Shown here in pieces: positions 59,881-64,000 of a DNA stretch of 64,000 nt. Source of the stretch: CAZEHS01 sp964649745 (GTDB lineage Bacteria; Bacillota; Clostridia; Peptostreptococcales; Acidaminobacteraceae); NCBI GenBank assembly GCA_964649745.1, contig CAZYQI010000005.1:62001-126000 (forward strand), given 5' to 3'. The notes beneath the pieces are model-generated. The model saw only the letters and a program-made list of their open reading frames with translations, did not search any database and was not told the DNA's origin. The position numbers and the translations under genes are program-made. Position 1 is the first letter of the stretch; every line of letters starts with the position of its first letter.

Positions 59881-61851
59881 TCAGCGACCGCCTTCTGCCA
59901 GCAACGGCTCAAGCTTTCGGCGTTTTTCATCAATAGATTTCAGTCTGAACAAAAGGGATCCCGTCCCAACTACACTGATGAGCAAAGCCGGAACTGCACC
60001 AACAGCCGGGGTTCCGTACAGCAGGAGGGTTCCCAGCTGCGTAATTGCCATGGAAAGCGCATACCCAATGCCGAACTGGAAGGCCAGCGCCCTAAGAAGC
60101 CATCTTCTGGACCCCATTTCCGCATTCATTGCGCCAATTGCCGCAAAGCACGGTGGTGTAAACAGGTTGAAAACCAGAAACGCATAGGCTGTAACCGGGG
60201 TAAACAGAGACGTCATCACACCTCCCGGCGCCATCAGCGTCTCTTCTGAAGCAACCGCCAGAAGAACTGCGAAGGTTCCCACCACATTCTCCTTGGCAAT
60301 GAATCCGGTGATGGATGCCGCTGCCAGCTGCCAGCCTGCAAATCCCAGAGGGATCAGAAGCGGTGCGATGATTCCGCCCAGTACCGCCAACATACTGGCT
60401 TCCTGATTATCTACCGGCTGCAGGTTGAACCCGTATGCCTGCAGGAACCAAACCAGGGTATTCATCAGGAGGATGATGGTGGAAGCCTTGTAAATGAATC
60501 CGGAGGCCTGTCGGAGCATCTGACGGAATGCGTAGCGAAGACTGGGAATCTTGTACTCAGGCAGCTCCATGATAAAGGGAGCCTGACTGTCCCACAAGAA
60601 AAGCCGTTTCAGAAGCAGCCCACCGGCGATAATCACCAGAACTGAAAGTACATACATGCTGGGGCCTACCCAACTGGATTCCGGGAAAAACACTGCGGAA
60701 AAGAGGGCAATAATGGGGAGTTTCGCTCCACAGGGCACAAAAGGCGTCAACATAATGGTGGCGCGGCGCTCATTGGCATCCTCTATGGTACGCGTGGCCA
60801 TAACCCCAGGAATGCCACAGCCGGATCCCACAATCATGGGAATGATGGATTTTCCAGACAGACCGATCCGCTTGAAATAACGGTCCATCACCACCGCAAC
60901 CCGGGCCATATACCCACTGTCTTCCAAAAGTGCCAGACAGAAGAACAGCACCATGATTAGAGGCAGGAAGCCGATGACAGCGCCGACTCCCCCGATGGCT
61001 CCGTCTATGATCAATGCCTGCAGCAGAGGCGCGATGCTCAAGCTCCCCAAAAATGCCCCTACAGATCCCGGAATAATCTCACCAAAGAGCACATCGTTGG
61101 AATAGGCTGAAAGATATCCGCCCAGCCCTTCAATGGAAAATGCGTAAACCGCCCACATCACAAGAAAAAAAATCGGAAGCCCGAACCATTTATCAGCCAG
61201 CACCGCATCCAGTTTATCGGAAAAACGTATCTGAGAGCGGTCAATACCCCGCTTATGACATTGGAACACCAGTCTTTTCACATACTCCTGCCGCTTTTTT
61301 TCTTCATCAACACCCTTGGGGTCACCGAAACCAGAGGAAGCCTGCGGAGCCTTGGAAGCCGTTCTACGCACCACTGCCTCCATTAATGGCCGGATTCCGT
61401 CTTTTGAGGCAGCTGAAATCAGCATCACCGGACACTTCAATTCCCGCTCCAGATGAGCTGCGTCAAGAAAATCTCCCCGCTTTTCCAGCGTATCCTTCTT
61501 ATTGACGGCCACAATCACAGGAATTCCCAGCTCCAATAGCTGCGTCGTTAAATAGAGACTCCTCTCAAAGTTGGCCCCATCCACCACATTGATGATGGCA
61601 TCCAGATTTTCCTGAAGCACTTCATCCCGGGCAATTTCTTCGTCCTGGGTATATGGCGACAGCGAGTACGCACCCGGCAGGTCCACCACGGTGATTGGTT
61701 TTGACCCGGTTCCAAACGGACCTTTCAATTCCGATTCTCTTTTCGTCACAGTGACGCCAGCCCAGTTTCCCGCGCTCTCGCTTCCCCCTGTCAGAATGTT
61801 GTACAGTGTTGTTTTCCCCGAATTAGGATTCCCAGCCAATGCGATTCTCAT
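59881..61851 (-). CDS. feoB: Ferrous iron transporter FeoB
   Basis: A 656-residue inner-membrane Fe(II) transporter. The N-terminal G domain has G1 GNPNSGKTTLYN (about 8-19), G3 DLPGAYSLSPYT, and G4 NKKDTLEKRG. It is followed by a FeoB helical spacer and about eight or more membrane helices with the two Gate regions (ALLEDSGYMARVAVVMDRY ... GSGCGIPGVMATRTIED; VPCGAKLPIIALF). ATG at 61851 (MRIALAGNP) is chosen over 61893. feoA lies 57 bases upstream. Confidence 0.96.
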   Translation of the reverse strand: MRIALAGNPNSGKTTLYNILTGGSESAGNWAGVTVTKRESELKGPFGTGSKPITVVDLPGAYSLSPYTQDEEIARDEVLQENLDAIINVVDGANFERSLYLTTQLLELGIPVIVAVNKKDTLEKRGDFLDAAHLERELKCPVMLISAASKDGIRPLMEAVVRRTASKAPQASSGFGDPKGVDEEKKRQEYVKRLVFQCHKRGIDRSQIRFSDKLDAVLADKWFGLPIFFLVMWAVYAFSIEGLGGYLSAYSNDVLFGEIIPGSVGAFLGSLSIAPLLQALIIDGAIGGVGAVIGFLPLIMVLFFCLALLEDSGYMARVAVVMDRYFKRIGLSGKSIIPMIVGSGCGIPGVMATRTIEDANERRATIMLTPFVPCGAKLPIIALFSAVFFPESSWVGPSMYVLSVLVIIAGGLLLKRLFLWDSQAPFIMELPEYKIPSLRYAFRQMLRQASGFIYKASTIILLMNTLVWFLQAYGFNLQPVDNQEASMLAVLGGIIAPLLIPLGFAGWQLAAASITGFIAKENVVGTFAVLLAVASEETLMAPGGVMTSLFTPVTAYAFLVFNLFTPPCFAAIGAMNAEMGSRRWLLRALAFQFGIGYALSMAITQLGTLLLYGTPAVGAVPALLISVVGTGSLLFRLKSIDEKRRKLEPLLAEGGR

Positions 61852-61907
61852 CGAATTTCCCCCTTGATTTCTCCTGATCATGTACCCGACCATACATTGT
61901 CATCACT

Positions 61908-62123
61908 TCACTCTTCAAGCTCAATCATTTCAGCCATTCTTTTGTCTATGGCAAAGCGGCTGTCTTTCACCGAAATCAGATAATTATCTGAAAGTATGGA
62001 AATCACCGTGATCCGTTCTCCAATGTAGCAGCCCAGGGAACACAGATGCTTCCTGATCCGCTCGTCTCCGCCGATATGTTTCACATATGCGCTATGCCCG
62101 ATTCCCGCTTTTCTCAGTATCAT
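61908..62123 (-). CDS. feoA: Ferrous iron transport protein FeoA
   Basis: A 71-residue SH3-like beta-barrel protein that assists FeoB. Features: the start MILRKAGIGHSAYV, a HIGGDERIRKHLCSLG turn region and GERITVISILSDNYLISVKDSRFAID. The ATG at 62123 lies inside the 3' end of the small upstream gene (32-base overlap), indicating coupled translation. It precedes feoB. Confidence 0.93.
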   Translation of the reverse strand: MILRKAGIGHSAYVKHIGGDERIRKHLCSLGCYIGERITVISILSDNYLISVKDSRFAIDKRMAEMIELEE

Positions 62124-62373
62124 TCCACCCTACCTTCTCCAGTTGCTTGAATTTTTCGTAAGTTTCTCTCTCCGTGAAGGCCCCTGTCATGTAACGGGCC
62201 ACTGCCTCCCAGTAGTGCATCCTGCATATGGGACAGGTACAGTTCATCCGTTGATATCCGTTCATCGGATTTTCTCTACGAATCATCGTCAGCAGTGCGG
62301 CACTTCTTGCCGTTACCTTTCTCACCTTGCAAAGCAATTCATTTCCGTTTGAATTCTGACATTTGGATTCCAT
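62092..62373 (-). CDS. Small CxxC protein of unknown function upstream of feoA
   Basis: A 93-residue basic protein with cysteines at about 5, 15, 45, 47 and 50 (NCTCPICRMHYWEAVARYM), the last three as CTCPIC, suggesting a metal site. It is otherwise helical (FTERETYEKFKQLEKVGW). ATG at 62373 has CCGGAGGATGT, and the 3' end overlaps feoA. I do not recognise a family; position suggests a FeoC-like accessory role but that is inference. Confidence 0.7.
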   Translation of the reverse strand: MESKCQNSNGNELLCKVRKVTARSAALLTMIRRENPMNGYQRMNCTCPICRMHYWEAVARYMTGAFTERETYEKFKQLEKVGWNDTEKSGNRA

Positions 62374-62385
62374 ACATCCTCCGGT

Positions 62386-63042
62386 TCATCCGATTCTTAA
62401 TAGCTCCGTATTCTCTTCCTCTAAATGCTCGGGTACAGCCTTTGCATATTTTTTAATCAGCTGTTTCCAGTTTTTTATGGCTACCGATACCACCGCCGGT
62501 TCAAACTGTGTTCCCATCCCCTGTATGATTTCATCCCTACACCTGTTCCAGTTCATAGCCGTCCGATAAGGACGATCGGATGTCATAGCGTCAATGGAGT
62601 CTGCCAGAGCGATAATCCGGGCGCCCGGTGGAATGCGGTCTCCCGCAATTCCTGAAGGATACCCCTTGCCATCCCACCGTTCGTGATGATAAAGAACGAT
62701 CTCCGCTATCCTTCTTAACCGTCTGGCCTTGCTGAGTATCTGCCACCCAATCTCAGGATGCCTCTGAATCTCTTTAAATTCATCGGGAGTCAACTTTCCC
62801 GGTTTATTGAGAATTGTTTCCGGAACGCCGAGCTTTCCAACATCATGTAGATGGGCTGCAATATGTATTTCATCCAGCTCTGTTCCCTGAAACCCCATGG
62901 CCTTTGCCAAGTCATGGGTCATATCTCCTACGCGGCTTGAATGACCCCCGGTATAGATATCCCGAGCCTCCAACGCCGTTGTCAGGCAATCGATGATGTC
63001 ATGGTAGGCGTGATATTTAACTGTTTTCCGGCTATGCAACAC
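62386..63042 (-). CDS. HD-GYP domain protein (probable cyclic-dinucleotide phosphodiesterase)
   Basis: A 218-residue single-domain HD-GYP protein with all motifs: H of YTGGHSSRV (about 33), HLHDVGKLGVP (HD), the QRHPEIGWQIL His, YHHERWDGKGYPSGIAGD (HH and GYP) and ALADSIDAMTSDRPYR. No sensor domain or membrane segment is seen. The start is GTG at 63042 behind AAAGGGG. It overlaps the 3' end of the DUF3793 gene by 60 bases and is followed by the small CxxC gene, so it appears to belong to the iron operon. Confidence 0.9.
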   Translation of the reverse strand: MLHSRKTVKYHAYHDIIDCLTTALEARDIYTGGHSSRVGDMTHDLAKAMGFQGTELDEIHIAAHLHDVGKLGVPETILNKPGKLTPDEFKEIQRHPEIGWQILSKARRLRRIAEIVLYHHERWDGKGYPSGIAGDRIPPGARIIALADSIDAMTSDRPYRTAMNWNRCRDEIIQGMGTQFEPAVVSVAIKNWKQLIKKYAKAVPEHLEEENTELLRIG

Positions 63043-63677
63043 ACCGTATCCCCTTTCCCCAAATGCTGTCTTATCGTGATAACGTTACTGTATCTTCCCG
63101 CATTTTCTGTGGAAAATCGCGTGAACAACGCATTGGCCATTCTGCTTCTAGCCCTGTCGAAGGCGGCAAACCGTTCTTCGGCATGCTGAAGGTTATGATA
63201 AACCTTCCAATAACGGCATGCGGAACAGTTCTGCCCGCCATTCCGGATGAATCCACGAACATCCTCGGCTGGAATACCCAGAAATATGCCGATTTCATGA
63301 GGGCAGCCTTCTGAGAAGCGACTCTTCAGACGCAGCAGCATATCCACCACGGATGCATTCTCAGGGTAGCCGTTTTCCGCCAAGAAGGCAGATCCAGACG
63401 GGACAGTCAGAGTCCGGGCAAGAAGTTCCTCTTTATAGAAGAACACCACCGCGCTCCCAGAGCATTCCGAAAGCTCCACTGCGCTCAGCTTCAGCCGGCT
63501 GCAGATCGCTGCCCCATACTGCCGCCAGGCATCAATCAGGCTGTTGGGGCCTGGAGCAAAGGTTATCAGGTTAGAAGGTTTTACCCTGTTGAGGGTTGGC
63601 GCCGCATGATAGGCAATCATCGCATACAATCTCTCCACTTCAGGTAATGAGCTCATCAAGCTCCGGAACTCTGTCAT
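62982..63677 (-). CDS. DUF3793 family protein
   Basis: A 231-residue cytosolic protein matching DUF3793 in layout: YAMIAYHAAPTLNRVKPSNLITF at the N-terminus, VVFFYKEELLARTL in the middle, and CPHEIGIFLGIPAEDVRGFIRNGGQNCSACRYWKVY (about 130-165). The Cys-containing GIFLGIP segment is diagnostic. Function is unknown; members are often found with iron or flavodoxin genes in anaerobes. The ATG at 63677 follows GGGAGGGG. It is the first gene of the iron locus, below Fur-box-like sequences. Confidence 0.85.
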   Translation of the reverse strand: MTEFRSLMSSLPEVERLYAMIAYHAAPTLNRVKPSNLITFAPGPNSLIDAWRQYGAAICSRLKLSAVELSECSGSAVVFFYKEELLARTLTVPSGSAFLAENGYPENASVVDMLLRLKSRFSEGCPHEIGIFLGIPAEDVRGFIRNGGQNCSACRYWKVYHNLQHAEERFAAFDRARSRMANALFTRFSTENAGRYSNVITIRQHLGKGDTVCCIAGKQLNITPTMTSSIA

Positions 63678-63702
63678 CTGTACCCCTCCCGTTCACGATC
63701 GT

Positions 63703-63721
63703 TTTGATAATCATTCTCACT
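63703..63721. promoter_or_regulatory. Fur-box-like site 1 (DUF3793 leader)
   Basis: TTGATAATCATTCTCACT lies 26 bases before the DUF3793 start codon and partly matches the Fur consensus GATAATGATAATCATTATC. Weaker than the other two. Confidence 0.5.
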
Positions 63722-63753
63722 GCATCGGTAAAAAATAAACCGCCCAGCGGTTG

Positions 63754-63782
63754 TTTTAGTTGATATCGATTATCATTGTCAA
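63754..63782 (-). promoter_or_regulatory. Promoter of the iron operon overlapping Fur-box-like site 2
   Basis: A perfect -35 box TTGACA (63777-63782) and CTAAAA -10-like box (63754-63759), spacer 17. Between them lies TGATATCGATTATCATTG (63761-63778), a Fur-like sequence, so repressor binding would cover the promoter. Confidence 0.6.
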
Positions 63783-63850
63783 TAATATGTCTCTGTTATC
63801 CTTTTGTCAAGTCACAAATTGCTACGATTACACGTAATAAAATTATACAG

Positions 63851-63880
63851 TTGACACGGATTCCCTGATTTCGATATAAT
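63851..63880 (+). promoter_or_regulatory. Sigma-A promoter of the rightmost plus-strand gene
   Basis: TTGACA at 63851-63856 and TATAAT at 63875-63880, both perfect, with an 18-base spacer. Confidence 0.8.
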
Positions 63881-63931
63881 CATCCTGATCCTCTGTAGGG
63901 CTTTTGCCATACAGCTTTTTTATCCCACTGA

Positions 63932-63950
63932 CATGATAATGATTATCATG
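63932..63950. promoter_or_regulatory. Consensus Fur box (site 3)
   Basis: CATGATAATGATTATCATG is a perfect 9-1-9 palindrome close to the Fur consensus. It lies about 45 bases before the start codon at 63995. The 317-base gap 63678-63994 holds these regulatory sites and no other gene. Confidence 0.85.
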
Positions 63951-63994
63951 TAACATTACCCTTCACACCTACTTTCACCCCTAAGGAGAGGCTT

Positions 63995-64000
63995 ATGACA
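63995..64000 (+). CDS. Start of an unidentified Fur-regulated gene (two codons only)
   Basis: ATGACA follows AAGGAGAG at a good distance, downstream of a strong promoter and a consensus Fur box. The product lies outside the window; an iron or siderophore transport protein, or a Fur paralogue, would be expected but cannot be told. Confidence 0.7.

Noticed and set aside
63732..63751. AACCGC-TGG-GCGGTT hairpin followed by T-rich sequence as an attenuator of the iron operon
   Set aside because: It starts at about the predicted transcription start, the stem is only six pairs, and there is no alternative structure to switch with.

Overview
The window comes from a low-to-moderate GC Firmicute, most likely an amino-acid-fermenting anaerobe of the Clostridia. 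Evidence: gene order 1-22 kb follows the Bacillus/Clostridium yloC-gmk-rpoZ-coaBC-priA-def-fmt-rsmB-prpC-prkC-rsgA-rpe-thiN / rpmB / yloU-yloV-recG-rsmD-coaD neighbourhood; Shine-Dalgarno sites are strong (AGGAGG-type); and there is a 2-hydroxyacyl-CoA dehydratase cluster typical of Stickland fermenters. I cannot name the species. I saw no rRNA, tRNA, CRISPR array or transposase gene.

Layout. 1-224: end of a plus-strand tRNA(Met) cytidine acetate ligase. 260-5936 (minus): coiled-coil protein, coaD, rsmD, recG, fakA-like, Asp23-like. 6132-6323 (plus): rpmB with its own sigma-A promoter. 6355-22310 (minus): a long housekeeping run from dapF and yicC through gmk, rpoZ, coaBC, priA, def, fmt, DUF116, a zinc protease, rsmB, the prpC/prkC phosphatase-kinase pair, rsgA, rpe and thiN. 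22397-24160 (plus): rqcH. 24217-34720 (minus): a surface and regulatory block with an SLH protein, a subtilisin-family SLH protease, DUF2442, a MalT/LuxR-type regulator and an MBL-fold enzyme. 35020-39299 (minus): a two-component system and a tandem HD/HD-GYP protein. 39576-41366 (plus): a secreted LysM 5'-nucleotidase.

41432-48899 (minus) is a catabolic island: a sigma-54 activator, then hadA-hadI-hadB-hadC, then a D-2-hydroxyacid dehydrogenase. Together these would reduce a 2-oxo acid from an amino acid to the 2-hydroxy acid, activate it to the CoA ester and dehydrate it to the enoyl-CoA. A near-consensus -24/-12 promoter precedes hadA, and two dyads 20 bp apart lie about 90 bp further upstream, so the regulatory circuit can be read from the sequence. 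The island is bracketed by two nearly identical hairpins.

49118-54741 (minus): pyrR, rluD, mtnN, an Fe-S nitroreductase with a TetR regulator and a 35-bp palindromic operator, and a second sigma-54 activator. 55118-56722 (plus): prfC, flanked by palindromic repeats. 56834-59596 (minus): a secreted phosphodiester glycosidase. 59736-63677 (minus): an iron locus (DUF3793, HD-GYP, small CxxC protein, feoA, feoB, FeoB-associated Cys-rich peptide) behind Fur-box-like sequences. The last bases hold another Fur box and the first codons of a plus-strand gene.

The most interesting signals are the sigma-54 circuit of the had island, the HD-GYP protein inside a probable Fur regulon, the hairpin abutting the DUF2442 ribosome binding site, and REP-like repeats in opposite pairings, one pair nested inside another repeat.
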